DNA from: CAVZLD01 sp963776055
GTDB lineage: Bacteria > Planctomycetota > Planctomycetia > Pirellulales > Pirellulaceae
Direction of reading: 5' to 3'
Length of the DNA: 64,000 nt
NCBI GenBank assembly: GCA_963776055.1
Contig: CAVZLD010000014.1
Coordinates: forward strand, 310,001 to 374,000
Every line of letters begins with the position of its first letter. Position 1 is the first letter of the stretch. Below are positions 17,354-28,370 of the stretch, one piece after another. The notes under the pieces are model-generated. The model ran no database searches. It saw nothing but the letters and a program-made list of their open reading frames with translations, and was not told where the DNA came from. The translations under genes were made by a program, and so were the position numbers.

Positions 17354-18973
17354 ATGAAACGTGTCTTGATGGCGTCCGTGTGGGCGGTCGCAGCCCACCT
17401 CGGAAATGCGGCGGAGCCACAACTGCCGCGTTTTGTCGACGTGACAGACCAAGCGCAATTGCAGTTTCGTCACAGCTACGGCGACGTGAAAATGGACAAC
17501 ATCGTGAAGGCCTCCGGAGCCGGTGCGATGTTTTTCGATTACAACGGCGATGGCTGGCTGGACATCTACCTCTGCAACGGCCGGTACGATCCGCAAATCT
17601 GCAGCAATCGGGGACGCCATCTGCGCGGCCAATTGCGCAACGCGCTCTATCGCAACAATCAGGACGGCACGTTCACGGACGTAACCGAACAGGCCGGCGT
17701 GGGAGGCAGTCACTGTGCCTTCGGCTGCTCGGCCGCCGACGCCGACCAGGACGGCGACCTGGATCTCTACGTGCTGAACTACGGACCCAACGAATTCTTC
17801 CAAAACAACGGCGACGGCACCTTCCGCGACATCTCAAAACAGTCCGGACTGGATGACAGCCGGTGGAGCCTGCAGTCGGTCTGGTTCGACGCGAACGGCG
17901 ACGGTCGGTTGGAAGTCTACGTGGTGAACTACCTGACCTATGACGGCACGAAGATCCCCTTTTACGCACCGACCGGTTTTCCCGGTCCATTGACCTATCA
18001 AGGAGAGGTCGACGCGCTTTACCGCAACGACGGTAACAACACCTTCACCGACATAAGCCGGGAATCCGGTGTGCTGGACACCGAGGGACGGGGAATGGGA
18101 GTGACGGTCGCTGATCTGGACAACGACGGTCGCTTGGACATCTACGTGACGAATGATGCGATGGCGAACGATTATTTCCGCAACCTGGGAGAAGGAAGGT
18201 TCGCGGAAGAAGCTTTGGAACGCAACATGGCCTTGGGCGAAGGCGGCCAGGGTGTGTCGTCGATGGGCCCCGACGCCGGCGACGTGGACCGCGACGGTTG
18301 GCTCGACCTGTATATCCCGGACATGAACTACGGCTGCTTATTGGTCAATCGGCAGGAGTTCTTCGAAGACAAGACGACACGCTCGGGCCTGGCACTGATG
18401 TCCGGTCAGTATGTCGGCTGGGGCGGTTTGTTGCTCGATTACGACAACGACGGATACTTGGACATCTATGTCGCCAACGGAGACGCACACAAGGAGTTCG
18501 GGGAAGAAGATACGCTGGCGCGCAACGATGGCCAGGGAACGTTTGTGGATGTGGCCAAGGAATCCGGCGAGTATTTCCAGGAAGAATATGTTGGCCGTGG
18601 TGCTGCATGTGGTGACTACGACAACGACGGTGACCTGGACCTGCTGATTAACAACCTCAACGGTCCCGCCAAGCTGCTACGCAACGACGGAGGAAACCGG
18701 AACCACTGGCTGACAGTGATCGCACGTACAGCCGACGGGAAATCGGATGCGATTGGTGCTCGGGTCACCGTCACCGCCGGCGAACTGGTCCAGGTGCGCG
18801 ACCTGATTCCCGTTCGGGGATACCTATCGCAATCCGATCCGCGACTGTCCTTCGGTTTGGGCACGGCCACGGCCGCCAACCGCGTGGAGATTCGCTGGCC
18901 CAGTGGACGGGTGTCGCAATCCGAGGATGTCCCCGCCAATCAGTTTTTCACGGTGACCGAACCAGCGCAATAG
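17354..18973 (+). CDS. CRTAC1-family protein, FG-GAP repeats with ASPIC/UnbV domain
   Basis: This intact 539-residue exported protein has about seven FG-GAP/VCBS calcium-binding repeats. They include DYNGDGWLDIYLCNG, DADQDGDLDLYVLNYG, DLDNDGRLDIYVTND, DYDNDGYLDIYVANG and DYDNDGDLDLLINN. These predict an integrin-like beta-propeller. The C-terminus is an ASPIC/UnbV domain (NHWLTVIARTADGKSDAIGARV, SQSDPRLSFGLG). A signal peptide at the N-terminus ends near NAAEPQ. CRTAC1-type proteins are abundant in planctomycetes and their biochemical role is mostly unknown. It is the second gene of the cluster, with 24- and 23-base spacers either side. Confidence 0.9.
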   Translation: MKRVLMASVWAVAAHLGNAAEPQLPRFVDVTDQAQLQFRHSYGDVKMDNIVKASGAGAMFFDYNGDGWLDIYLCNGRYDPQICSNRGRHLRGQLRNALYRNNQDGTFTDVTEQAGVGGSHCAFGCSAADADQDGDLDLYVLNYGPNEFFQNNGDGTFRDISKQSGLDDSRWSLQSVWFDANGDGRLEVYVVNYLTYDGTKIPFYAPTGFPGPLTYQGEVDALYRNDGNNTFTDISRESGVLDTEGRGMGVTVADLDNDGRLDIYVTNDAMANDYFRNLGEGRFAEEALERNMALGEGGQGVSSMGPDAGDVDRDGWLDLYIPDMNYGCLLVNRQEFFEDKTTRSGLALMSGQYVGWGGLLLDYDNDGYLDIYVANGDAHKEFGEEDTLARNDGQGTFVDVAKESGEYFQEEYVGRGAACGDYDNDGDLDLLINNLNGPAKLLRNDGGNRNHWLTVIARTADGKSDAIGARVTVTAGELVQVRDLIPVRGYLSQSDPRLSFGLGTATAANRVEIRWPSGRVSQSEDVPANQFFTVTEPAQ

Positions 18974-18996
18974 CAAGAGAGGGGCGTGTTGCGACT

Positions 18997-21859
18997 ATGC
19001 AGCGGATCGCGGTTTCCATCCCGCAGACTTTCCTGATTCTGCTCTCCGCCGGAGTGCTCGGCACGCGATTGTCGGCCGCCGAACCCTACCGGCAACCGGT
19101 CTACGTCGGTGTCAAGGTCTGCGCCTCCTGTCACGAAGGCCAACAGATGGGTAGCCAGTGCAGCACCTGGCTGCGCACGGCGCATGCTGGGGCGTACGCG
19201 AGCCTGGCTACTCCGGCGGCGAAACAGATCGCCAAATGGAGCGGAATTCCGACGGAACCGCAGGAGTCGGCGATGTGCCTGGGATGCCACGCCACCGGGG
19301 CCGAAGCAGAAGACTGGGAGAAAGATGACACCTTCTTCCTGCGGGATGGCGTGCAGTGTGAAATGTGTCACGGACCGGGCAGCGAATACAAAGAGGTCAT
19401 GACCGACCGACGTGCGGCGATGATGGCCGGCTTGCGGATGCCGACCAAGAAGGATTGTCTGCAATGTCATGCCGAAAAGGGTTCCCATCGCATTGCCCTT
19501 GGTCCGCGTGACTTTGATCTGGCCGCAGCGTGGCAGCGGATCGCCCACCCAACGCCCGAGAACTGGCAACTGAAGAAGATCGAGCTTCCCGCCCGCTCCT
19601 TCGCAAGACGGCCCCTCCTTCACCGGTGCGATGGCCTGCGCCGAGTGTCACGCCGGGGCGTCGATGGGCTACCAGTTCAGCAAATGGCGTGAGAGTCGGC
19701 ACGCGCAGGCCTACGCCGTGCTCAGCACGCCGCGGGCCGAGGAAATCGCGGCGGAAGCCCAACTGACCGGCGATCCACGAACCAGTGTCGAATGCCTGCA
19801 GTGCCACTCGACCGCCTATCACGCGCCCTCGGCCGGTCAGGCTGCGTCTTACACCGTCTATGAGGGAGTCAGTTGCGAAGCGTGCCACGGAGCTGGTAGC
19901 GATTACTCGCCGGAAGCGATCATGAAAGACCCGGTCGCAGCAGCAGCGGCCGGCCTGCAGAAGGTGACGCGCGAGACCTGCCTGGCCTGCCACGAAAACG
20001 CACATGGAAAACCGTTTGACTACGAGGCCGCCTTGCAGCAGATCGCGCACCCCACTGTCACCCCGGCGATCGAAGTGGATCCGTCGTACAAGACGCCGAT
20101 CAGCCTGGCGCTACGCCCCGACGGGCAGGAGTTGTACGTCACTTGTGAAGCATCCTACTCGGTCATCGTCGTGGAACCGCACAACCGCCGAAAAGTCGCG
20201 GAGATTCCGGTCGGTGGGCAGCCGATGGACGTGACGTTTGATCCCCGCGGCCAACGAGCGTTTGTCAGCAATCGACTGGATGACACCGTGTCCGTGATCG
20301 ACGTCGCACAGCGAACCGTGGTCGCCACGATCCCGGTCGGCGATGATCCCCACGGCGTGCTGACCGATCGCGCGGGCCGATACCTTTACGTGCTGAACAC
20401 CGGCTCCGACGATATCAGTGTGATCGACACGGCAACGCTGACCGAAGAAAAGCGGCTCGCGGCCAGCCGTAGCCCGTGGGCCCTGGCGCTATCGCCCGAC
20501 GGCTCCCGGATCTATGCCACGAATATGTTGTCGCGGTTCGTCAAACCTCGCACCGCGTCGCTCTCGGAAGTCACGGTAATCAACACGCAGCGCGCCGTGG
20601 TCGAGAATCGAGTCGTTTTGCCGGCAACCAATCTCCTGCAGGGGGCCGCCTGGCACCCGAGCGGCAAGTTCGCGCTGGTCACCATGCTGCGAACGAAGAA
20701 CTTGATTCCCATGACGCGCATCGCACAAGGATGGACGATCACGAACGGGTTGGGAATCATCTGGGCGGACGGTCGCACCGACCAAGTATTGCTGGATGAA
20801 CCGGGCATCTGCTTTCCCGATCCCAGCGGGGTGGCGATCACGCCGGACGGAAAGCTGGCGCTGGTCACCAGCGCCACGCTGGATGTCGTGGCCGTGGTCG
20901 ACATTCCCAAGCTGTTGTCGGTCCTGGAATCCGCGTCGGCCCATGAGCGGGAACACGTGATCCCCAACCACTTGGGAAAGGCCTGCCAGTACGTGATCGC
21001 GCGAATTCCTACCAAGAACAGCCCGCGCGGAATTCTGATTACACCGGACGGCAAGACCGCCTTCGTAGCCAATGCACTCGACGACTCGCTCACCGCCATT
21101 GACCTCGAGAACTTCACGGCCGTGGAGCGAATCGACCTCGGTGGCCCGCAGGAAATCACGCGCGTCCGTCATGGGGAACAGCTCTTCCACAGTGCCAAGA
21201 TCACCTTTCGCCGGCAGTTCTCTTGCCACTCCTGCCACCCGGACGGCCACGTTGACGGACTGACATACGATATCGAACCAGACGGAATCGGCGTCGACCC
21301 GGTCGACAACCGAACGCTCCGCGGCATCCTGGACACCGCACCGTTCAAGTGGAGCGGCAAGAACCCCAGTTTCTCGCGGCAGTGCGGTCCACGGCTGTCC
21401 GCGTTCTTCACGCGACTGCAACCGTTCACGCCAGAGCAGCTGGCCGACCTGGACCTGTACGTCTGCACGATCCCTCGGCCGCCCAATCGGCACCGCCCGG
21501 TCGGAGCGCCGTTGACCGAGGCCCAGCGACGCGGCAAGGCGATGTTCGAACGCACTCGAACCAATGCGGGTGAGATCATCCCCAAGCAGAATCGCTGTAC
21601 GACCTGCCATTTTCCACCGCTCTATACGGATCGCCAACGGCACGATGTGGGCACGCAGATGCCGTTCGATGTCAGTGCCGAATTCGACGTCCCCCACCTG
21701 AACAACATCTATGACTCGGCCCCCTACCTGCACAATGGGGCCGCCCATACGCTGGAAGAGATCTGGACGACATACAACGCGTACGACCAGCACGGCGTGA
21801 CGAACGACATGACCAAGGACCAATTGAACGACTTGATCGAGTACCTGAAGACGCTGTAG
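18997..21859 (+). CDS. Ten-haem c-type cytochrome fused to YVTN beta-propeller (one frame break)
   Basis: A signal peptide is followed by eight CXXCH haem sites arranged as two similar four-haem blocks. The first is CASCH, CLGCH, CEMCH, CLQCH and the second is CAECH, CLQCH, CEACH, CLACH. Both resemble cytochrome c554-type modules. A YVTN-type propeller follows (PISLALRPDGQELYVTCE, VTFDPRGQRAFVSNRLDD, GRYLYVLNTGSDDISVID). The C-terminus resembles a dihaem peroxidase/MauG-like module with CHSCH and CTTCH (DNRTLRGILDTAPFKW, FDVPHLNNIYDSAPYLHNG). One frame change near 19605 joins the blocks. The whole is about 950 residues. It should be a large periplasmic or surface electron carrier. The substrate is unknown. 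Confidence 0.85.
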
Positions 21860-22074
21860 GGTTCACGCGCTCGGGCAAGAACGCGCTCGCGCTACGGGGC
21901 GGCCCGCTCGCGAACGCCGAGGTCGGCCGCTGAGCCCCCCACGGGGCGGCGTCGAAACGCATGCAGCCGTGCTCTGCCAACGCGGCCAACCACCTGCCCA
22001 CCGGCCGTTCTCGTTTTTCGGCAGCACGCAGTCCGCGGAAGTGATTATGCTACTGGATTGAGGAGATTTGCCAG

Positions 22075-23328
22075 ATGAATCGCTGCACTGTACTCACTTC
22101 TGTCTTTTTGCTACGGGTGCTTGGTCACCCTGCCCCTCGCAGCGGAAACGGATTCCACCGCGAAGCTGCCCACCAGCGTCAAGGAAGCTGTCGTCCAGAA
22201 CGTCGACCGAGGCTATCGAGGGCTCCGACACGTCAACGAATGCCCTGCCGTTTGTGTACACGCAGTGGCGAGCATTTCACGGTCGCCGACGGACTGCCCA
22301 GCGACCACATCTTTGCTGTTCGACGCGGATGGCGATCAGGTGTGGGTCGGCACGGACGACGGATTGGCGCTGATCGACAAGCCATCGCAGAAGGTCACGC
22401 GTGTCTGGCAAGAGAAGGACGGGCTTCCCTGGCGGGTCATTACCGGGATCGATGTAGATCCGAAGACCGGTGACGTCTGGCTCGCGCTGTTCGGCAAAGG
22501 CCTGGCGCGTCTCAGTGGCGGACGGTTCGACCATTTCCACCAACTCAACAGCGGCCTCGTGAATGATGTCGTCTACGCGAGTCACGATTGAGAATGACAA
22601 TGTCTGGGCAGCGACAACAGCCGGCGCGAGCCGGTACAACACCAAAACCAAGGAGTGGGCAATCTACACCGAAAAGAACGCCCCGATGGAAGAGATCTGG
22701 AATTACGGCGTGGCCTATGACCAACCGACCGACAAGGTCTACCTGGCGGTGTGGGGCAGCGGCGTTCTGGAATTCGATTGCCAACGAGATCGGGAAGACG
22801 ACCGGCGAGCCCTGGAAGGTCTACATCGATCCGGATCACGAGATGGAGATCGACCTGCATCGCGATGATGGTATCGTGCACGTGATCACCACCGGCGTCA
22901 GTCCCGTGGGCGAAGTCTTTTGGGTCTCCACCTACTTCGGCTGCTGCCGATACGACGGCCGCCACTGGCGCGGCATCTATGCCCATGAGACCGGTCTGCC
23001 CAGCGACTTCACGAACAATGTCAAAGCACGCAGTGCCAACGAGTGCTGGTTCGCTCACGACAAAGGACTGGGCGTCGTCGCCGACTTCCCCAGCGACACA
23101 TGCGTCACGTACACGCGCGATCCGGAGACGCTCCGCGGGCAGGCGCAGGTGTTCCGCGCCGGTAAACTCTTGCGCACCGTCCCGATGGAAAACGCCGTCC
23201 CGCATAACTTCATCATTTACGTCGAGCATGATGGGAACGACACCTGGGTCGGAACCGGCAAAGGACTCGGCTGGGCGATCGGAGACGGGTACTACTCCGG
23301 ACTTCGCCCTCAATCAAACACCGACTGA
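22075..23328 (+). CDS. Reg_prop-type beta-propeller protein (frame-disrupted)
   Basis: The start at 22075 follows GAGGAG and opens a signal peptide (MNRCTVLTSVFLL, continuing LVTLPLAAE in another frame). The body has repeated blades like the periplasmic sensor propellers of hybrid two-component systems: FTVADGLPSDHIFAV, DQVWVGTDDGLALID, GDVWLALFGKGLARL, NVWAATTAGASRYN, FWVSTYFGCCRYDGRHW and NECWFAHDKGLGV. No kinase domain follows, so it is a stand-alone propeller that could bind a ligand or partner. Frame changes are needed near 22110, 22270, 22300, 22580 and 22780. It lies 215 bases after the multihaem gene and 27 bases before a binding protein. Confidence 0.7.
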
Positions 23329-23355
23329 CATGTCAGGCACGCAGCGAGGTTTACT

Positions 23356-24830
23356 ATGAGACACCGGATCACAATCGCTTGCTTCCTTGCGATTCAAATC
23401 GCCATGCGAGTCCAATCGGCGGAACCGCCGGTCCCGCCGACGACTGCATCCCAAGAGCAGCAGCCCGAGTTCCAAGTCGATCCCAAAACGCAGAAGGTGC
23501 TCGACGAAATCAACTCACTGAATGCCTACCAAGCCCCGCAACTGCCGCTAAAAATGGAGAATCGATACGCCAATACGCCGGATGAAGTGCAACCGCATGG
23601 CCACGTGGAGCCGTACAAACGACACTTCCTGCTGCAGATGGAGTACACCGGGCCGGGCCGATCTATTCCGGAGCCGCAAGGACGTCTGCGTCCGTGAAGA
23701 TCGGCTTCATCGGCCCCATCGAACGAACGGTCTCCGTGGCCACCGGTGGCATGAGCCATGAAGAAGACCTGGGACAACCCATGCTGCATGGCGCCCAGTT
23801 GGCGATTGAACATGCCAACGCGCGGGGCGGTTACGTGAAGCGAAGCATTCCCTTTGAACTGGTCGTCAAGAACGACAACGGCCTGTGGGGATCCTCCGGC
23901 GAGGAAATCGTAAACCTGGCGTACAAGGATCAGGTCTGGGCGATTCTGGGTTCGATCGATGGAGCCAACACGCATATCGCCATCCGAGTCGGTCTGAAAA
24001 TCGAAATCCCGATGATGAACAGCGGCGACACCGATCCCACCTTCATCGAAACAAATATTCCCTGGGTCATGCGTTGCATCGGCGACGACCGCCAACAGGC
24101 CTATCTGCTGGCCGATTATCTCTACCACAAGCTGCAACTTCGCCGGGTGGGAATCGTCCGATCCAGCAATCGTTACGGACGATTTGGCATTCGTGAGATC
24201 CGCGACGCCAGCCGCCGTCTGCAGCGACCCATTCCCACCGAGATGGCATATCGCGTCGGCGAGACCGATTTCTCGCTGCAACTAAGTCGCTTGGAAGAGG
24301 CGGAAGCGGAAGCCATCATCCATTGGGGCGATGCCGAAGACGGTGCTCGCTTTCTGAATCAGATGCGCGAGCGGGGCATGCAGCAGCTGTTTTTCGCCAG
24401 CGACCGCTGTGCCACGCAACGGTTCGTCGAGATCGCCGGAAAGAACGCGGAAGGAGTCACCTTCACATATCCGTGGAATCCGCAACGCGACGATCCGAAA
24501 CTGGAAGGTTTCCGCGAAGCCTACCGTGCGCGATTCGGCGAAGAACCGGAAACCTACGCCGCGCACGCGTACGATGGGGTGAACATGCTGATCTGGGCGA
24601 TTCAAGCCGCCGGCCTGAACCGCGCCAAGATCCGCGACGTACTGGCCTACCGCACCCAGCCCTGGCCGGGTGTCACCGGCGACATCCCGCTCAGCAGCGC
24701 AATGGACGACGCGGGTGAGGTCTTTCTCGCCCGGTATCAAGACGAACAATGGCACTACCTTTCGCGTGCAGAACTGGGGCTGCCCGTGAAGACGCCCACG
24801 ATCCAAACCCAGCAGGCATTGGTCGATTAG
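23356..24830 (+). CDS. Periplasmic branched-chain amino-acid-type ligand-binding protein 1 (one frame break)
   Basis: The ATG at 23356 follows GAGG and opens a signal peptide (RHRITIACFLAIQIAMRVQS). A roughly 90-residue linker precedes the fold. After a frame change near 23660 comes a Peripla_BP_6/LivJ-like domain: SVKIGFIGPIERT, LHGAQLAIEHANARGGY, VWAILGSIDGANTHIA, GIVRSSNRYGRFGIREI and AAHAYDGVNMLIWAIQAAGLN. This family binds amino acids, amides, aromatic acids or other small ligands. No ABC permease or ATPase is nearby. The protein may therefore serve as a sensor or ligand shuttle for the redox cluster, not only as a transporter subunit. Total about 490 residues. Confidence 0.85.
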
Positions 24831-24849
24831 CAACCTCGAGAGGCTCTCG

Positions 24850-26121
24850 TTGGCCCCACCGATCGAAGTACGTGACCGATCCTGGCCCTGGTGGATCGCC
24901 CTGGTGTGGATCGCCTGCGGAACGATCGCCGCGCAGGCGCAGTCACCCAGCTCCTCCGCCCCCGCGGGCACACGTCCGTTCCGGGACCACCGCTCACAAC
25001 CGCTGGAACACCACGGTCCAGGCCGCGACACCCCCGCACCGTCTCACCTGGCGGAAGTCCGAATTGGCTACTTCGGACCAGATGACCCGATGCACCCGAC
25101 CGCCGGAGGCTTGTGGTGTGCGGCCACGCTGGCCATCGAGCAGGCGAATCAGCAGGGCGGCTACAATGGCAAACCGTTCCGCCTGGTCGCTCGCTGGTCG
25201 GACGACCCCTGGTCGGGTGGCGCTGCGAAGGTCACCCAGATGGTGTACGAAGACCAGGTCTGGGCAATTCTTGGAGGAATCGACGGTCCCACAACACATG
25301 TGGCGGAGCAGGTTGCCACCAAAGCATGGCTGCCCATCGTCTGCGCGGCCAGTTCCGACCGCACATCCCACTCCGCCATGGTTCCGTGGATGTTCTCGCT
25401 GTTGCCGGGCGATCCGCGGCAGGCTCCGATGCTGGTCCGCGAAATCGCACGCGCAACATCGCCGCAAACCTTGGTCGTGCTGGCGAGCGAAGACCACGAT
25501 TCGCGCCGCTTCCTGGCGGAGCTGAACCGCAGCCTCTCCGCTCAAGGATTGACACCCCAGTTTCAGTTTACCTTTCGGGAGTCCGATCAGGCCGACTCGC
25601 AACTTTTGCATCGCACGATGGCAGTTCAGCCAACGACCGTTCTGTTAATCGCCGACGCGAGAAGCAGCGGACAACTCGTCCGTCAATTGCGTGCCGCCGG
25701 TTTTGCCGGCACGATCGTAGGCGGTCCCTCGTGCGGCCGACGAGCCTTTCTGGAGGAGGCCCAGACGGCAGCCAAAGGGGTTCTGTTCCCACTGCTGCAG
25801 CAGTCCGGTCCGGGTTATGAAAAGTTCGTCGCCGCGTACCGGACGCGATTCCAGCAGGAACCAGATTTCGCCGCGAGCAACACCTACGACGCCGCGCGCC
25901 TGCTGGTCGCCGCCATCGACCGTGGCGGGTTGAACCGAGTCCGAATCCGCGATGCACTCCGCCAGCTGTCGCCCTGGGAAGGTGTCGCCGGCCGCGTCCA
26001 GTGGGACCCGCTTGGCGGCAATACACGGCCCGCTCAACTTGCCACAATCATCGCCGGAGATATTCGCGTTCCGGTAATTCCGCAACAGGACAAACGAAAG
26101 GACGCCGCGCAACGCCTCTAA
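24850..26121 (+). CDS. Periplasmic branched-chain amino-acid-type ligand-binding protein 2
   Basis: This is an intact 423-residue paralogue of the preceding binding protein, probably started by TTG at 24850. The signal segment is PWWIALVWIACGTIAAQAQS. The domain repeats the same landmarks: EVRIGYFGPDDPMH, CAATLAIEQANQQGGYNG, QVWAILGGIDGPTTHVAEQ and FAASNTYDAARLLVAAIDRGGLN. The two copies are clearly homologous but well diverged, so they may bind different ligands. It ends the cluster. A 480-base repeat-rich gap follows. No permease genes are seen on either side. Confidence 0.87.
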   Translation: MAPPIEVRDRSWPWWIALVWIACGTIAAQAQSPSSSAPAGTRPFRDHRSQPLEHHGPGRDTPAPSHLAEVRIGYFGPDDPMHPTAGGLWCAATLAIEQANQQGGYNGKPFRLVARWSDDPWSGGAAKVTQMVYEDQVWAILGGIDGPTTHVAEQVATKAWLPIVCAASSDRTSHSAMVPWMFSLLPGDPRQAPMLVREIARATSPQTLVVLASEDHDSRRFLAELNRSLSAQGLTPQFQFTFRESDQADSQLLHRTMAVQPTTVLLIADARSSGQLVRQLRAAGFAGTIVGGPSCGRRAFLEEAQTAAKGVLFPLLQQSGPGYEKFVAAYRTRFQQEPDFAASNTYDAARLLVAAIDRGGLNRVRIRDALRQLSPWEGVAGRVQWDPLGGNTRPAQLATIIAGDIRVPVIPQQDKRKDAAQRL

Positions 26122-26600
26122 GCCAATAACGTGAATCTGCGAACTGTCGCGTGGAGTCGATCTTCTACCGTAATGGGTTTCGTCTCGTCGTCTTGTCGTC
26201 TCGTCGTACTTTTGTAGGGTGGGCTCAGCGAAGCGCAAGCCCACCAGTCTTGCACAACCCCTTCCGCACAACCCCTTCCGCACAACCCCTTCCGCACGAC
26301 CCCTTCCGCGCTACGCCCTGGTGGGCTTGCGCTCGCGATGCGAGCTGAGCCCATCCCCTACCAGCTCGCCGGGTTTTCACCCTGCCAGTTCGCCGTGTTT
26401 TCACGCTATTTGCTACGGCAACTCGACGGCCACCATGCTGCAACTCGACAGACCCCTTCACTAACACTTCCCCATCGCGAACGAATTACGAGACTGCGGA
26501 AGCTGACTCGACGAGACACGGCCACCAGACAGAGCACGACCTTTCATTCTCGGCACTCTGTCGAATCGCCAACCCTTCCCCGCACGGCCGCTGCTTTCCC
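26122..26600. other. Repeat-rich intergenic region between converging genes
   Basis: This gap lies between converging genes. It contains the palindrome and tandem repeat annotated at 26214-26361. A further short direct repeat (GTTTTCAC within about 26371-26404) is present. No gene was found. Confidence 0.6.
26214..26361. repeat. Palindromic element with internal 14-bp tandem repeat
   Basis: The left arm at 26214-26247 and the right arm at 26318-26361 are imperfect reverse complements sharing TGGTGGGCTTGCGCT and GAGCTGAGCCCA-type segments. Between them, 26253-26308 holds four head-to-tail copies of a 14-base unit (CACAACCCCTTCCG). The first three are identical and the fourth has one change. 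Elements with the same GTAGGGTGGGCTCAG edge are, from memory, common intergenic repeats in planctomycetes. Confidence 0.85.
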
Positions 26601-28096
26601 CTATTCTTGCTGACCGGTGCGATTTTCGTGTGATCGGCGACCAATCACATCGTATTTCGGATCCCACATCTCACCGCTCGCGGCATACCAGGCGCGCAAC
26701 AGTCGACGATGCTCTTGCAGCGACTGCGAGTGCTGCGGATCGACGGCCAGATTGCGCATCTCCCCCGGATCGGCCGTCCGGTCGACGAGCATTTCGCGCG
26801 GTTCTCCGACATCGTAGACGGCGTACTTGTATCGCGAAGAAATCAAGATCCGCGACCGCTCGTTTTCGATCACGAGTTCCGTTCGCCACACCGGAGCGGC
26901 TTCCGGATCGAGAACGAGCGGTTTGACGCTGCGGCCAGCCGACGCTCGTGCTTGCTACACCGGCGAAATCACAAAGCGTGGGAATCAGGTCGAGTCCGGT
27001 CGACACGAGGTGCGAACGATCGACGTGCCCGAGCCGATTGGATGTCCGGATGACTCACGATAAACGGAACTCGAACCGCTTCCTCGTAGGGCATCGACTT
27101 GTGTTCCAGTCGATGGGCTCCGTCCAGGTCGCCGTGGTCGCTGGTGAAAACAACGAGTGTATTCCGCTCGAGACCGGACTTACGCAACGCGTCCAGCAGT
27201 CGCCCGATATGGTGGTCCACGCGCTCTGTCAAGCGCGCGTACGCCCAACGGTGTAATCGCCATTGCTGTTCGGACCAATGTTGCTGACGAACGGTCGGAA
27301 ACCGCGCCAATCCGTCTGCCGCAAGCCAGCCGGTTCCTTGTCGGGAATCTCAAAATTCTCGGGCAGCGGCGGGCAATGGCTCTCGAAAAACTCCTCGCGA
27401 GTGACTCCGGTCGGTAACTCCAATGCCTCCGCGAGACACTGCTCGCTCGGCGACGCTGCGGGGATAGATCCGCGACTGATCGTTCGCCTGGGTGAAGGCG
27501 TCGATCGCCATGTAGCAGATATCGTGTGGATTGATGAAGGAAGCAACCAACAGGAATGGCCGGTCATGCGGGCCGGCCAGAAACTGTTCGCAGGCAGTCG
27601 CCAGACCCTCCCGCTGATCGTCGGTCAGAAGATCGAATCCGTACGCCCCGATCCCTTTCTTGGAAGTACCCGGCAGATGCACCTTCCCTCCGTACACCGT
27701 CTGGTATCCGGCCCGTCGAAAAGCGTGCCCCAGAGAATCCTGTAGGATCTCCGGCGGAACCGGATAGGCGGCCGGTCGGTTGCGATCCATCCCGATACGA
27801 CTTGGCAGCACGCCGGTCATCATGCTGAAACGCGAGGGAACACAAACAGGATTACCACAATAGGCTCGCTCGAACCGCACACCCCGGCTTGCCAACGAAT
27901 CCATCGCCGGTGTCTCGAGCCATCTGTTGCCCGTGCAACTCATCATCCCCGCATGCTGTTGATCGGTGATAATCAACAGCACATTCAGCGGTCGAGGCGA
28001 CGGCTCGCTGGCCGAAACCGGCGAGAAAGCCCCAATTGCAGCTGCCAGGAACATCGGCACCGCTTTCCCTCGAAACACCGGCTTTCCTGTTTGCAT
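26601..28096 (-). CDS. Secreted sulfatase (frame-disrupted)
   Basis: The start at 28096 has AGGAG eight bases upstream. A signal peptide (FLAAAIGAFSPVSAS) is followed by RPLNVLLIITDQQHAGMMSC. The FGly motif is CVPSRFSMMTG. Further motifs are YGGKVHLPGT, RPFLLVASFINPHDIC, LVVFTSDHGDLDGAHRL and a C-terminal RYKYAVYDVGEPREMLVDR. Frame changes are needed near 27480, 27290, 27010 and 26890. The ITDQQ-type opening resembles choline-sulfatase/heparan-sulfatase-like subfamilies, but the substrate is unknown. It runs opposite to and away from the downstream oxidoreductase. About 495 residues after reconstruction. Confidence 0.85.
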
Positions 28097-28370
28097 GGAA
28101 AGGTCTCCTGATTCGAACCGATTCTGCTTCGAAACACGAACGCCGACGCCCCCCCGATCCCCTAACCTATCGCGTCCAACGATCGATTCCAAGTTTGCCG
28201 ATTCCGGCTTTGCATCGCGACGCCGGGGATGTTCAAATAGAGGCCTCGAGATGCACCATCGTCAACGGTAGCGACGACCGGCCGCATTCGGCCGTCTCCG
28301 TGGAAAGTGTCTCTCGCCAAAACAGCTTGCCGGAACCTGCCCTCCCACTGCCCCATTCAAGGAGCCAACT

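Noticed and set aside
20489..21823. 444-codon minus-strand open frame
   Set aside because: It is the shadow of the YVTN propeller and C-terminal haem region of the multihaem cytochrome, with no recognisable protein features.
26253..26308. CRISPR-like array
   Set aside because: The 14-base units are directly abutting with no spacers and there are no cas genes. It is a simple tandem repeat.
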